Positions 1 to 8,709 of a stretch of DNA of 64,000 nt are shown here, one piece after another (position 1 is the stretch's first letter; every line of letters starts with the position of its first letter). The DNA comes from JADCRZ01 sp031399065 (GTDB lineage Bacteria; Bacteroidota; Bacteroidia; Chitinophagales; Chitinophagaceae), in NCBI GenBank assembly GCA_031399065.1, contig JANNOM010000111.1, positions 14,509 to 78,508 of the forward strand, in the 5' to 3' direction. The notes under the pieces are model-generated. The model was not told the origin of the DNA, did not search any database, and worked only from the letters and a program-made list of their open reading frames with translations. A program made the position numbers and the translations under genes.

Positions 1-1
1 C

Positions 2-100
2 GGACTCACCGGGGGTGTTCCTTTAGTGGTGCGCGATGTGAGACCGGATGGACTTACCCGCAGTTTTGTTCTTTCACCTGAAATACGCTTTAACTTTTAA
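2..100 (+). CDS. C-terminal end of an unidentified gene (5' end outside window)
   Basis: An open frame enters from the left edge and stops at 98-100, giving about 32 residues that end in PEIRFNF. A terminal phenylalanine after alternating hydrophobic residues is the usual ending of Bacteroidota outer-membrane beta-barrels, so this may be the end of such a protein. That is inference, since no domain is visible. It lies 10 bases before the DM13 gene on the same strand and could share its transcript. Confidence 0.45.
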   Translation, partial: GLTGGVPLVVRDVRPDGLTRSFVLSPEIRFNF

Positions 101-110
101 TATTAAAATC

Positions 111-536
111 ATGAAATCACTATTATTTTTTACAATGGCCTTGGTGTTTGCCGGTTGCAGCAAAGAAACACTTGCCCCGACAGTCTCTTTAATGGAAATG
201 GTAGATAACAACACCGCAGCTCCGGTAACAGAAGGAGGTAGTTTCCAGAACGGTCCCTATGGTTCCGTAATGGGAAAAGCGAGACTGTATAAAAATGAAG
301 ACAACTCCTATTCGGTAGCACTCGATAGTTTTAGTACCACCAATGGTCCCGATCTTTATGTATATCTATCTAAGCAGGCTATGCCCGTTAATTTCGTAGA
401 ACTGGGGAAACTGAAATCAACCAACGGCAGCCAGGTATATAATTTCACAACAACCGGCGACTTAACGGATTACATATACGTATGCATTCATTGCAAAGCA
501 TTCAACCATTTATTTGGTTATGCTTTGTTGAAGTAA
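111..536 (+). CDS. DM13-domain lipoprotein
   Basis: 141 residues. The ATG at 111 is preferred over an upstream in-frame codon because it begins a lipoprotein signal peptide (MKSLLFF...) with lipobox VFAGC at Cys16. The mature part matches the DM13 fold: a small beta-sandwich with a GPDLYVYLS strand, an ELGKLKSTNGSQ turn and a final CIHCKAFNHLFGYA strand with two cysteines. DM13 domains are proposed to take part in electron transfer or in redox-active cysteine chemistry; that role is family-level only. It is followed by a secreted YHS protein 27 bases downstream on the same strand, so the two are probably co-transcribed. It is expected to be anchored to a membrane facing the periplasm or outside. 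Confidence 0.8.
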   Translation: MKSLLFFTMALVFAGCSKETLAPTVSLMEMVDNNTAAPVTEGGSFQNGPYGSVMGKARLYKNEDNSYSVALDSFSTTNGPDLYVYLSKQAMPVNFVELGKLKSTNGSQVYNFTTTGDLTDYIYVCIHCKAFNHLFGYALLK

Positions 537-563
537 TCTTATTACACCATTAATTAAATTTAT

Positions 564-1013
564 ATGAAAGGAATATTGTTTGCGCTGAGTTTTGTTTTTA
601 TAATGAGCGGTTACGGTATCGCCCAAAAATCACCCGTATTTAAAACGGACGGAAAAGCCATTAGGGGATACGACCCCGTTGCGTTCTTTACCGGGCAAAA
701 AGCCGTTGCCGGTAACGAAAAGTATACTTACGAGTGGAACGATGCTACCTGGATGTTTTCCGATAAAAAACATTTGGACAGCTTCATGGCTTCTCCTGAA
801 AAGTATGCGCCACAATACGGAGGGTATTGTGCTTATGGAGCTTCTGACGGGGAGGGACACAAAGCGCCTACACAGGCAGATACATGGGCAATTGTAGACG
901 GAAAATTATACTTTAACTATAATAATAAAGTAAAAGAAGCATGGAGCAAAAAAACGGACGAAAACATACAAAAAGCAGATAAGAATTGGGGAACATTAAA
1001 GGATCGTGAATAA
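564..1013 (+). CDS. secreted YHS-domain protein
   Basis: 149 residues. A signal peptide (MKGILFALSFVFIMSGYGIAQ) is followed by a YHS-type module. Visible hallmarks are IRGYDPVAFF near residue 35, WMFSDKKHLDSF, and the segment around YGGYCAYGASDGEGHKAP, then VDGKLYFNYN near the C terminus. YHS domains resemble metal-binding modules of copper ATPases and heme-dependent enzymes, but these stand-alone secreted forms have no established substrate. The neighbours (a DM13 redox-type lipoprotein upstream, an ECF sigma factor downstream) suggest an envelope redox or metal-stress role, which is inference. The short gap to the DM13 gene supports one operon. Confidence 0.85.
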   Translation: MKGILFALSFVFIMSGYGIAQKSPVFKTDGKAIRGYDPVAFFTGQKAVAGNEKYTYEWNDATWMFSDKKHLDSFMASPEKYAPQYGGYCAYGASDGEGHKAPTQADTWAIVDGKLYFNYNNKVKEAWSKKTDENIQKADKNWGTLKDRE

Positions 1014-1084
1014 GTAATACCGTATATAAAGGTGCGAATCATGAAAACGCTTACATTTACGCACCCTATTTTAATGGTCACCGT

Positions 1085-1654
1085 ATGGAGATGGACAAGC
1101 AGTCTGAATTTAAACAATGGGTAAATGATTACTCGGATCTTTTATATGGTTATACCGTGCAGCGCGGAATGGATACTGAGCCTGCCAAGGACATAATACA
1201 GGATACCTTTTTATCTGCATGGAGGAGTATGGATACTTATAAAAGGGAAGTATCCGTTAAGAACTGGCTCTTTATTATTTTAAAAAGTAAAATAACCGAC
1301 CACTACAGGAAATCCTCCACCAAGCTGGCGGTAGAAACTATAGAGCGGGAACACCAGGACCATACTTATTTTGATGCGGCAGATCACTGGAAAGACGGTG
1401 TCTGTCCGGAACCATGGCAGGTTCATTTTGACAATAAGATAGAAGTAAAAGAATTTTATCATATTCTGAAGAACTGCAGCAAAAAATTAAAAGAGATACA
1501 AACCACCGTTTTTATGATGAAATATATGGACGGACTAGAAAGTGAGGATATCTGCAGGGTACTAAGCATTTCTTCGTCTAATTACTGGGTACTGATACAT
1601 CGGGCTAAAGTTCAGCTAAGGGCCTGCCTTCAGAAAAACTGGGTACAAAAATAA
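1085..1654 (+). CDS. ECF-type RNA polymerase sigma factor
   Basis: 189 residues, typical of group 4 sigma factors with regions 2 and 4 only. Region 2 includes AKDIIQDTFLSAWRSMDTYK (about residues 35-55) and the DNA-melting stretch VKNWLFIILKSKITDHYRK. Region 4 is the C-terminal helix-turn-helix around KYMDGLESEDICRVLSISSSNYWVLIHRAK, which is near the WVxxxRA pattern of SigZ-like Bacteroidota sigma factors. An internal ATG two codons in is an equally possible start. The next gene starts on the base after this stop codon and carries a zinc-coordinating anti-sigma motif, so the pair looks like a sigma/anti-sigma module. The target promoters cannot be read from the window. Confidence 0.88.
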   Translation: MEMDKQSEFKQWVNDYSDLLYGYTVQRGMDTEPAKDIIQDTFLSAWRSMDTYKREVSVKNWLFIILKSKITDHYRKSSTKLAVETIEREHQDHTYFDAADHWKDGVCPEPWQVHFDNKIEVKEFYHILKNCSKKLKEIQTTVFMMKYMDGLESEDICRVLSISSSNYWVLIHRAKVQLRACLQKNWVQK

Positions 1655-1909
1655 ATGGGTATGAAAGTAAAAATTACCTGTAAACAGGCTGTCGATTATA
1701 TCTCAAAGAAAGAAGAGAAAAAACTAAGTCCGATGGATCAGGTGCTCTTATGGAAACACCTGGCTATTTGCCGCTTCTGCCGGATGTTTACTTCACAGAA
1801 CAAAACGATCATTAAAGCACTTTCCGGTTTTGGACACGAACAAGACTACCATTTGCCGGAAGAAAATAAACGACAGATACTGGAAGCTGCATTCCAAGGG
1901 AATGCTTAG
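1655..1909 (+). CDS. small zinc-finger anti-sigma-like protein
   Basis: 84 residues, starting directly after the sigma-factor stop codon, so translation is almost certainly coupled. It contains the H-x3-C-x2-C motif (His35, Cys39, Cys42) plus Cys9, as in zinc-associated anti-sigma (zf-HC2) domains. Unlike most family members it has no membrane segment after the zinc motif and ends with a polar tail, so it should be cytosolic. Soluble zinc anti-sigma factors of the RsrA/ChrR kind sense oxidants or metals through this cysteine cluster. That function is inferred from motif and position only. Confidence 0.75.
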   Translation: MGMKVKITCKQAVDYISKKEEKKLSPMDQVLLWKHLAICRFCRMFTSQNKTIIKALSGFGHEQDYHLPEENKRQILEAAFQGNA

Positions 1910-1946
1910 CGGAAAACGAGCAGGCATTTCAATTTCTATTCCTCAT

Positions 1947-3833
1947 TTATTTTACCATCAAACTTATAAATGCGTTACCATTTGTATCAGGTCTGCTCTC
2001 CGTAACCATTGCCTCAAAACCCGGAACAAAACTAAAAGACCTTTTCCCCGGAACGGAGGTTCGCTTTTTATTATCAATGTTTTTTGAAACCTGAACCTGG
2101 GATGATTTTTTATAAATGGTAAAGCCTTCCCCGGATCGGAAAGAAGTCTGCTCAGCCGACTGAGCAACTACCGGGAAAATAAGTTTTATATTATCTGCTT
2201 TTGAGTTGGTGGCCATTTGAAAACGGGAAGGTGTAAAAGTATACCTGATCGTAAAATGTGACCTTCCGCCAGGCAGTTCCTCTCCTTTCCTGTTGCGCAA
2301 ATCACCAATTACTGTCACTATCAGGGAATCGCCTTTCTTAACCCATCTCATGTCAGCTTTGGAATCATATATATTGGAGTAAAGAGTATCATTGTATTTC
2401 ACTTCCAGGCGAGGCGTAAGACATGCTTTTCCAAAATCGCTTTTTGGTATTTGCATATTCGTTTTTTCATAGAGGGCATAATCATTCATACTTGCTACGG
2501 CAAGAGGGCCGGATTGTGAATGCCATAGCATAGACAAAGCCCCTCCCATCGGATGGCCTCCGCGCTTGGGCGAAGAAGCGATATCGTTGGTGGTAACCGA
2601 AGCCCTCCATGGACCAAAAGCTATCTGAACAACGCCTGCTTCTTCCCATTCCTGCAAACCATAAGCGGTATCGGACGGTAAAGAAACGCTTTTGAACGAT
2701 GACATACCTGCATCGATAGCCGTTGCCAATCCCTTTGCGGTGGTCATTGTCTGGTGTATGCAGCAGGGTATTTTCAGACTGTAAAAATCTGCTCCGCCGT
2801 ATAACAGTCCGTCATGCGTATATGATTTCCTTAAAAGAAGATTTCTTAGCCCGGCTTCATTAAACCGTTCATCCCGGTTGCTCATGAGTGCGAAACCACC
2901 CATACATCCATCTGAAGTAGCACTGCCAAAGTAGTTCCATTTGTATTGACGGGAGCACCATCCGGCATCCAGTCCGCCATCGGGAAGCATCCACCTGATA
3001 TGCGACTGCATAGACAATGTTACCATATCCAGCACTTCTTTATTTTCCGTAATAAGGCCATATAAGGCAAGATTAGGTAGCGACTCTTCGATATTGTATG
3101 GAATATCGATAGGACGAAGTCCTTTAGGTGTGGTATCATTCGGCCCTCTTACTCCTTCACCCCAGATAAGGCTATTTTTGGTAAAATGCTGTATCGCGAA
3201 ATGAGCCAGCTCTTTTGCCCGGTCCAGGTATTTCTTGTCACCAAGCACTTTCCAGCACACTGCCATAGATGCGGCAGAGGACATAGGATAATTGATATCC
3301 CCGGTTTCATAGGTAATGTTGTAAAGAATATAATCCGCCCCTTTACGAAGCCGGTTCATCCATTTTTCTTTTGTAACTGCGTCAAGAAGATGGCCATGAT
3401 GACGTAAAGCCTCGCCCAGTGCGATTGCACTGAAACAGGAAATTCCTTTCCAATCGTTTTTACCTCCTGATTCGTTTGTCCATGATCCATCCGGCTGTGA
3501 TATATGCGACTCCGACCAGTTAAATACTTTATCAGCCGCCTCTAAATACTTTTTCTCCCTGGTAATGTTATACATTGTAATCAACGGGTAAACTATATCT
3601 CCGCAGCGGCCATGCACGAACTGATGCGATGGGCAGAAAATTCCGCCCGCGTCGCTGCCTTCTTTTACCTGGTGAGCTATAAGTCCATTACACCATGTTT
3701 TAAGAACGGAAGTATATATGGAATCAGCAGGTATAACCGGCTTTTGAGCAAAGCTTCGCGCAGCAAGCAGCGTGAATAAAACAACTATAAGTTTTCGATA
3801 ATGTATTAAGGCGGCAAAACGATTTTTATTCAT
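1947..3833 (-). CDS. secreted alpha/alpha-barrel protein, probable glycan-active enzyme
   Basis: 628 residues with a signal peptide ending near ARSFAQ (about residue 30). The first 350 residues show repeated helical-hairpin segments rich in aromatic and acidic residues (for example YPLITMYNITREKKYLEAADKVFNW, GISCFSAIALGEALRHHGH, YPMSSAASMAVCWKVLGDKKYLDRAKEL). These are characteristic of six-hairpin glycosidase or lyase toroids. The last 250 residues look like a beta-sandwich (RWVKKGDSLIVTVIGDLRNRKG). I cannot assign a CAZy family. It lies downstream of a fuconolactonase-like amidohydrolase and a broken gene on the same strand, which fits sugar catabolism. It converges with the sigma/anti-sigma pair with only 37 bases between. 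Confidence 0.6.
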   Translation of the reverse strand: MNKNRFAALIHYRKLIVVLFTLLAARSFAQKPVIPADSIYTSVLKTWCNGLIAHQVKEGSDAGGIFCPSHQFVHGRCGDIVYPLITMYNITREKKYLEAADKVFNWSESHISQPDGSWTNESGGKNDWKGISCFSAIALGEALRHHGHLLDAVTKEKWMNRLRKGADYILYNITYETGDINYPMSSAASMAVCWKVLGDKKYLDRAKELAHFAIQHFTKNSLIWGEGVRGPNDTTPKGLRPIDIPYNIEESLPNLALYGLITENKEVLDMVTLSMQSHIRWMLPDGGLDAGWCSRQYKWNYFGSATSDGCMGGFALMSNRDERFNEAGLRNLLLRKSYTHDGLLYGGADFYSLKIPCCIHQTMTTAKGLATAIDAGMSSFKSVSLPSDTAYGLQEWEEAGVVQIAFGPWRASVTTNDIASSPKRGGHPMGGALSMLWHSQSGPLAVASMNDYALYEKTNMQIPKSDFGKACLTPRLEVKYNDTLYSNIYDSKADMRWVKKGDSLIVTVIGDLRNRKGEELPGGRSHFTIRYTFTPSRFQMATNSKADNIKLIFPVVAQSAEQTSFRSGEGFTIYKKSSQVQVSKNIDNKKRTSVPGKRSFSFVPGFEAMVTESRPDTNGNAFISLMVK

Positions 3834-3877
3834 CCCGGCAATAGTTTTATCCTGCTAATGTATCTTCTTTACCTGAA

Positions 3878-4310
3878 TCATTCTATATTTATTTCGGCTT
3901 TACTGTGCGTTTCCAATACCAGCCAGATGGCCATTTGCCATTCGCCCTTTGTATCTATTTCCCACCCTTTCCAGTAATCTTTTTTGTTTTCCATAATATT
4001 CCCATTTAAAGTAAGGGTTATATCCGACCGGTCCGCATCTTTCCAGTTAGTAATGATAAATGCGGGATTAAACAGCGGCTGTCGTTCGCTGGCTGCAATG
4101 GATATCTTGATGCGGCTACCCTGCTTTATTAGCCGGTATGCCAGGAAGTAATTCCGTTTTGCAGCGCACACAGTATCCAGTCAATGCTTTCCTGTTCATC
4201 AACGGTCCCCATACCCTGCCGAGACCGGATGTGCCATATATCAGCCTGCTCCCGTGCGCTGGAAATTCGTTATGGTGAATGTCTGGTTTGTAAGTGGGGA
4301 CTAACTGCAT
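3878..4310 (-). pseudogene. frameshifted remnant of the C-terminal part of a larger protein
   Basis: Two reading frames join into one sensible sequence. One runs from 4310 through HGSRLIYGTSGLGRVWGPLM to NRKALTGYCV. The other continues with AKRNYFLAYRLIKQGSRI to a stop at 3878. The switch lies near 4160-4170, where frame 1 soon terminates (4116) and frame 2 carries on. The N-terminal part is missing because the amidohydrolase gene ends 11 bases upstream. The C-terminal part (NPAFIITNWKDADRSDITL then a strand-rich end) looks like a beta-sandwich of a glycan-related protein. A sequencing error could mimic the frameshift but not the missing N terminus. Confidence 0.55.
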
Positions 4311-4320
4311 GTATATCGAT

Positions 4321-5151
4321 TTATAACTGGTAGAACCGTATGGCGTTAAGGCCAAAAAAATTATCCTGCTCCTCTTTGGAAAAACCGCTGAAATAGTCAT
4401 TTACTATCCTGAACACATTTGCATAAGAAGCCGACAGGATACATACCGGCCAGTCGGACCCAAACATGAGTCTTTCCGTCCCGAACAATTCCGTTACGGC
4501 ATCCAGGTAAGGAGTAAAGTCCTCCTGTTTCCAGGGGTTACTCCCGGTTTCGGTAACCATTCCGGATACTTTGCAGTATACATTCGGGAAAGCCGCCACG
4601 GCGGCCATCTTTTTCTTCCAGTTCGTTATTTCTTTATTACCTATATCGGGTTTGGCTATATGATCTATCACGAAACGCTGACCGGGATTGCGTTGCAGCA
4701 ATTTTACCGTATTATCAAGATGATGGTGAAAAACAAGTATGTCGTAGCTGTACCCGTAACTATCCAGTTGCTGTATCCCGTTAAGGAACGCCGGCCGCAG
4801 CATAAAGTCTATATCCGCTTCGTCATGAATGATGTGGCGGAACCCTTTCATTATGGGGAACTGCTGATAATAAGCCAGCCTTTCCGAAACCTCGGGAGAC
4901 TGCAGATCTACCCATCCTACGATACCTTTAATGATAGTAGAAGAGGTCGCCAGCGAGCGTAAAAATGTATTTTCTTCTTCGGTCTGACTTGCCTGCACTG
5001 CTATACAACCATCAAAAGCGTGTTCTTTCAAAAGGGGTTCCAGGTCATGGGTACTAAAATTCCTTTTCAGCACTTTCATTTCTTCATTCATCCAGGAATG
5101 CCTGGTGGCATCGTACTGCCAGAAATGCTGATGGGCGTCTATTCGTTTCAT
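4321..5151 (-). CDS. amidohydrolase, L-fuconolactonase-like
   Basis: 276 residues. The second ATG (5151) gives the canonical family N terminus MKRIDAHQHFW and is preferred over the upstream one. This is the amidohydrolase-2 group that hydrolyses sugar lactones such as L-fucono- or L-rhamnono-lactone. The HQHFW motif supplies metal-ligand histidines, VFHHHLD (near residue 145) and IDHIAKP (near 165) give further histidines, and FGSDWPV near 235 supplies the catalytic aspartate. Length is normal. The substrate is not certain: fuconate, rhamnonate and galactonate lactones are all handled by close relatives. It appears to lead a - strand unit with the remnant and the secreted barrel enzyme. Confidence 0.8.
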   Translation of the reverse strand: MKRIDAHQHFWQYDATRHSWMNEEMKVLKRNFSTHDLEPLLKEHAFDGCIAVQASQTEEENTFLRSLATSSTIIKGIVGWVDLQSPEVSERLAYYQQFPIMKGFRHIIHDEADIDFMLRPAFLNGIQQLDSYGYSYDILVFHHHLDNTVKLLQRNPGQRFVIDHIAKPDIGNKEITNWKKKMAAVAAFPNVYCKVSGMVTETGSNPWKQEDFTPYLDAVTELFGTERLMFGSDWPVCILSASYANVFRIVNDYFSGFSKEEQDNFFGLNAIRFYQL

Positions 5152-5300
5152 ATGCATGCAACCATTTATTAATAATTTATTACAGCCTTCATCACTTTCT
5201 CCTCCGGATCATACAAACTTGCCTGGCCCCGTCCTCATGCACACCCATATACGCCAGCCCGCTGCCACAATTGAATTTACCCCTTTTTATCGCCTTATAA

Positions 5301-5588
5301 ACCAAAAATACCCCTATTTTACTATACATTAATGAGGCAACATGTAGATATATCGGCCGCAAAACGGGTTACCGCCTCGGAATTGCATCCTATCAATTGA
5401 CGGATAATCCAATATATGACCAGGCACTTATATCTGCCGCCGGCGAATCGATTGAGCAGCTCACCAAACAACTCAATGAAACCTCCATACCGGCGGTGAT
5501 CAGGAACAATAAATGCGTGATCGTGCACATGGTGCAGTCGCCGCGAGTGCTGCAAAATATCTACCCTTATACATCGCTCTGCGAGTAA
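5301..5588 (+). other. orphan open frame without ATG, possible gene remnant (intergenic 5158-5613)
   Basis: Within the 456-base gap between two - strand genes, the + strand frame from 5301 to the stop at 5586-5588 reads without interruption and looks protein-like (YIGRKTGYRLGIASYQL, ALISAAGESIEQLTKQLN, IPAVIRNNKCVIVHMV). The only conventional start is a TTG at 5397 and none precedes the conserved-looking part. The family is not recognised. It may be a decayed gene or a short gene with an unusual start. The antisense frame over the same bases has a less protein-like composition. The remaining gap (5158-5300) is AT-rich with no other structure. Confidence 0.3.
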
Positions 5589-5613
5589 GATCAGGCAGCA
5601 ATTGAAAAAAGAG

Positions 5614-6336
5614 TTAAACCACATTAGAGTAAGAACCAGATTCACTGATAAATCCGGTGTTTTCCATCGCATCCCAGTAATTCATTTTAATACTGTTTTC
5701 GTTGATGGCAATAGAAGAAATGCTACCGGTGTATGTTTCGTTATTCCTGTTCATAAAAAGATCATTGGCAGCGTCGCCATCTCCTGCAAACCGGTGAAAC
5801 CGAGTGATCTGCTGCTGCGTGGGCTCCGGGTTATTTATCAACCATTCATCAAACCATCTTTTTCGTTTGCCCATTACTTCTGGTGAATACAATGTTGCCG
5901 AGGACCACAGGTACGATTTAGTGGCATCGAGATGCGTAACGAACTTTTCCACGCCATCCCATCGGTATTCATACAGTTGTTTGCGGGTAAAAAGAATAAG
6001 CGTGAAAGGTTCGATGCCGGTGCAATTGTACTGCACCAGGAACGTATAGGGATCTTCCCTTTTTAAAATATGGAGGATAACCAGTCCGCGGCTTTGCCTG
6101 TACGGAGGGGCAGGCTGATGTGGGTATAAAGCTCCATTCAGCAGTACTGCGGCATCCCCGGTATCTTTTACGGCTATCCAGGTTCCGCCTGCAACAGGGT
6201 CCCTGGGAAAAAGGAGTGTGCCGCTGGCGGTATGCAGGGGAGCGGGTGGAATAGCTCTTGCCCTGGTTTGTTTCTCATCACGGTTACTGGTAAGGTATAC
6301 CTGCGTACGATACGCCACAAAACTTACTGTGCACAT
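5614..6336 (-). CDS. NRDE family (TANGO2-like) protein
   Basis: 240 residues, normal for the family. The name-giving motif is present as TSNRDEKQ at about residues 16-23, after the characteristic N terminus MCTVSF. GGTWIAVKDTGDAAVLLNG and RGLVILHIL follow as in other NRDE/Ser-rich TANGO2 proteins. The family has an Ntn-hydrolase-like fold and an N-terminal Cys2 that would be exposed after Met removal. Eukaryotic TANGO2 has been linked to heme trafficking, but bacterial members have no established reaction. The gene overlaps the DinB-like gene upstream by 13 bases, so it is part of the DoxX / DinB-like / NRDE operon. No signal peptide, so cytosolic. Confidence 0.85.
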   Translation of the reverse strand: MCTVSFVAYRTQVYLTSNRDEKQTRARAIPPAPLHTASGTLLFPRDPVAGGTWIAVKDTGDAAVLLNGALYPHQPAPPYRQSRGLVILHILKREDPYTFLVQYNCTGIEPFTLILFTRKQLYEYRWDGVEKFVTHLDATKSYLWSSATLYSPEVMGKRKRWFDEWLINNPEPTQQQITRFHRFAGDGDAANDLFMNRNNETYTGSISSIAINENSIKMNYWDAMENTGFISESGSYSNVV

Positions 6337-6824
6337 ACCTTTTGATTTCTTTGCGTAGATACGGCCACCCCAAAGCCTTCCGGCAGCTTAATGCTGGTTA
6401 TTTGCCCGATGGCTACTCTTATTAATGCCATATGGTGTACGGTATGTTCCATATTATATATCAGTTCCCGGTAATAGCTGCTCTGTACCTGAAGCTCGTT
6501 TTCTTCGGCAGCAGAATAGTTACCCGCAACAGTAAGGCACCTGTCCTCCCTGTTGCATAGAGAGGGAATGACCGCTGAATGAGCAAGGGCCGATTGCAGG
6601 CAGGTTTCCAATAGATAATCTCTTTTTCGCTGGTCGTAATTTACCAGGCCCGTATCGTATCCTGCATGAAGCTCCTGGAATAATTCGATGATATGCCTTA
6701 CGTGCTGACCGATTGACGCATTAAATAAAAAGGAAACGGGTTGTTTATACATATCATCCGGCAACTGTATTAATGCACTACTTAACTGGCCAAATAATAG
6801 TTCAAGCGGCTTTATCAATAACAT
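6324..6824 (-). CDS. DinB-superfamily-like four-helix protein
   Basis: 166 residues from the ATG at 6824. A further ATG at 6845 would overlap the DoxX gene more deeply. The layout is a helical bundle with histidines spaced as metal ligands of the DinB/YfiT fold: IGQHVRHIIELF near residue 45 and NMEHTVHHMALIRVAI near residue 130. DinB-like proteins include thiol S-transferases and metal-dependent hydrolases, and this one cannot be assigned a substrate. It sits between a DoxX-like membrane protein and an NRDE protein with overlapping ends on both sides, so all three are probably translated from one message. Confidence 0.6.
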   Translation of the reverse strand: MLLIKPLELLFGQLSSALIQLPDDMYKQPVSFLFNASIGQHVRHIIELFQELHAGYDTGLVNYDQRKRDYLLETCLQSALAHSAVIPSLCNREDRCLTVAGNYSAAEENELQVQSSYYRELIYNMEHTVHHMALIRVAIGQITSIKLPEGFGVAVSTQRNQKVCAQ

Positions 6825-6831
6825 AGAGTCT

Positions 6832-7263
6832 TTATTTAAGCGCATCTGCTGATTTATTGTTAAATCGGAATTTAGAAGGCAGAACCGCGTGTAACTGATG
6901 GCGGTTCAAAATAAGTAAAATGAGCGAACTGGCAAACACCAGCAGTGCATATATAAAAAGAAGTCCGCCATCGCCCTGTACTTCAATGCCCAAAACGGTT
7001 ATATGCGATACAATGGCGCCACTCATTACACCCATTGCCAGAAGGGCTCCATAAACCGTAAACCGCGGAATCAGCAATAGAACAGAAGCAATCAGCTCGG
7101 CGATACCCGACCCTAGCCTGCCGAATGGCTCTATTCCCAGCTTGGAAAAAATGTACACCGATTCTGCTGATGCCGTGAATTTGTAAAAAAGCGTTTGAAG
7201 CATAATGCCGGCCGAAAGGATTCTGAGTGCCCATGTTACGATCGAGGCGGTTGTTTTTGTCAT
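6832..7263 (-). CDS. DoxX family membrane protein
   Basis: 143 residues with four hydrophobic segments: about 8-28, 48-68 (GIAELIASVLLLIPRF), 72-90 (VYGALLAMGVMSGAIVSHI) and 100-118 (FIYALLVFASSLILLIL). This is the DoxX/DoxD-like topology, with the typical FYKFT region after helix 1. DoxX proteins are small inner-membrane proteins tied in various bacteria to thiosulfate oxidation, redox balance or oxidative stress, and the exact role here is unknown. It is the first gene of a three-gene - strand operon and its 3' end abuts the DinB-like gene. A second DoxX-like protein (56652-57068) occurs in this window in a different operon. Confidence 0.8.
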   Translation of the reverse strand: MTKTTASIVTWALRILSAGIMLQTLFYKFTASAESVYIFSKLGIEPFGRLGSGIAELIASVLLLIPRFTVYGALLAMGVMSGAIVSHITVLGIEVQGDGGLLFIYALLVFASSLILLILNRHQLHAVLPSKFRFNNKSADALK

Positions 7264-7454
7264 AAAGTCCTTTTAACAGAGTTTGCCTTAAAGACGCAGT
7301 TAACTAAGAATCCTTACAACGAACCTAAATACAGCACGAATCGTGATATAGGCAGTTGCCGCACCTATAAACGACCGTAAAACGAAAACAGATTTACAGT
7401 AAATAATTAATTAAATTGCAAAGCACTCCCTATCACTTTAAGGACATTACACTT

Positions 7455-8537
7455 ATGAAATATACCCTTCTGCCGATAATGCTTTGCTGCTGCCAGTTAC
7501 TCAATGCGCAGCATCTAAAACCAGGGTTCGATAAAAAAGAATATACTGCATTGATGACGCTTTCCGCCCGGTTCGGCGATTCTGCCTACGCGGCATCCAT
7601 ACCCTTATCACCCGGATACCGTTTCCTTTACCGCTCGCCTGTAGCGGGCCTGGAAAACTGCTGGGATCTGTGGATGAATGAGAACGGGGTAGCGGTGATC
7701 AGCATCCGCGGCACCACCGCCAGCCCCGTAAGCTGGATGGCCAATTTTTACGCTGCCATGGTGCCCGCCAGTGGTACACTGCAACTAAGTGCGTCGGATA
7801 CGTTTACCTATAAACTTGCGAATCATCCACAGGCAGCCGTGCACGTAGGCTGGTTATTAAGCACCGCTTACCTGTCTAAAACGATATTACCCAAAATAGA
7901 TTCTCTTCATAAAGCGGGCACCCGCGAAATCATTATCATAGGGCATAGTCAGGGTGGGGCCATTGCCTACCTTTTAAATGCTTACCTCCATTATTTGCAG
8001 CAACAGCAGATGTTGCCGGCTAATATCCGCTTTAAAACCTATTGCAGCGCAGGCCCCAAGCCCGGTAATTTATATTTTGCCTACGACTATGAATCTTACA
8101 ATCAGCAGGGTTGGGCGTACAATGTGGTAAATGCCGCCGACTGGGTGCCTGAATCGCCTTTTTCCGTTCAGACAATTAGTGATTTTAATACGGTGAACCC
8201 ATATAAAAACGCAAAGTCGTTTATAAAAAAACAAAAGTGGCCAGGCCGCTGGGCCTTACGATATGCATACGGGCGTATGGACAAACCCAGCCGGAAAGCC
8301 GCCAGAAACTACCGGAAATACCTCGGCACGTTTGTCTCTAAATTGATTAAGAAACAAATGGATTCGTTTGAACCGCCGGAATATCATGAAAGCAGCAACT
8401 ATGTAAGAGCCGGTTTTTATATCGTACTGCTTCCCGGTGAAGATTATTATAAATTATTTCCCCAGGACGGTAATAAGGTTTTCGTAAATCACTTTCATCC
8501 CCCCTATCTTTATCTTACCGCTCAACTACCGGATTAA
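7455..8537 (+). CDS. secreted class 3 lipase family protein
   Basis: 360 residues from the ATG at 7455, which opens a signal peptide (MKYTLLPIMLCCCQLLNAQ). The alpha/beta-hydrolase nucleophile elbow is GHSQGGA near residue 175, matching the GxSxG of fungal-type (class 3) lipases. The oxyanion strand is VAVISIRGTTAS (about 78-90), and the acid and histidine should lie in VVNAADWVPESPF and the C-terminal HFHPPYLYL region. Acyl-chain preference cannot be judged. No operon partner is evident: 173 bases separate it from the next gene and it diverges from the DoxX operon. Exported to the periplasm or beyond. Confidence 0.82.
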   Translation: MKYTLLPIMLCCCQLLNAQHLKPGFDKKEYTALMTLSARFGDSAYAASIPLSPGYRFLYRSPVAGLENCWDLWMNENGVAVISIRGTTASPVSWMANFYAAMVPASGTLQLSASDTFTYKLANHPQAAVHVGWLLSTAYLSKTILPKIDSLHKAGTREIIIIGHSQGGAIAYLLNAYLHYLQQQQMLPANIRFKTYCSAGPKPGNLYFAYDYESYNQQGWAYNVVNAADWVPESPFSVQTISDFNTVNPYKNAKSFIKKQKWPGRWALRYAYGRMDKPSRKAARNYRKYLGTFVSKLIKKQMDSFEPPEYHESSNYVRAGFYIVLLPGEDYYKLFPQDGNKVFVNHFHPPYLYLTAQLPD

Positions 8538-8709
8538 GGATTTAAAAATACCGGGTATCATCTAATGACGATAATTTTTTAACGATCCGCAGCGTAATTC
8601 TTTTCAATAGACATTTAATCATTTGCAGCCCTGCGTGTAATTTCAATTAATAGCGTATTTTCACATTCATTTGTTTGCCATCGATATTCCTATCACAAAA
8701 TAACAGATC

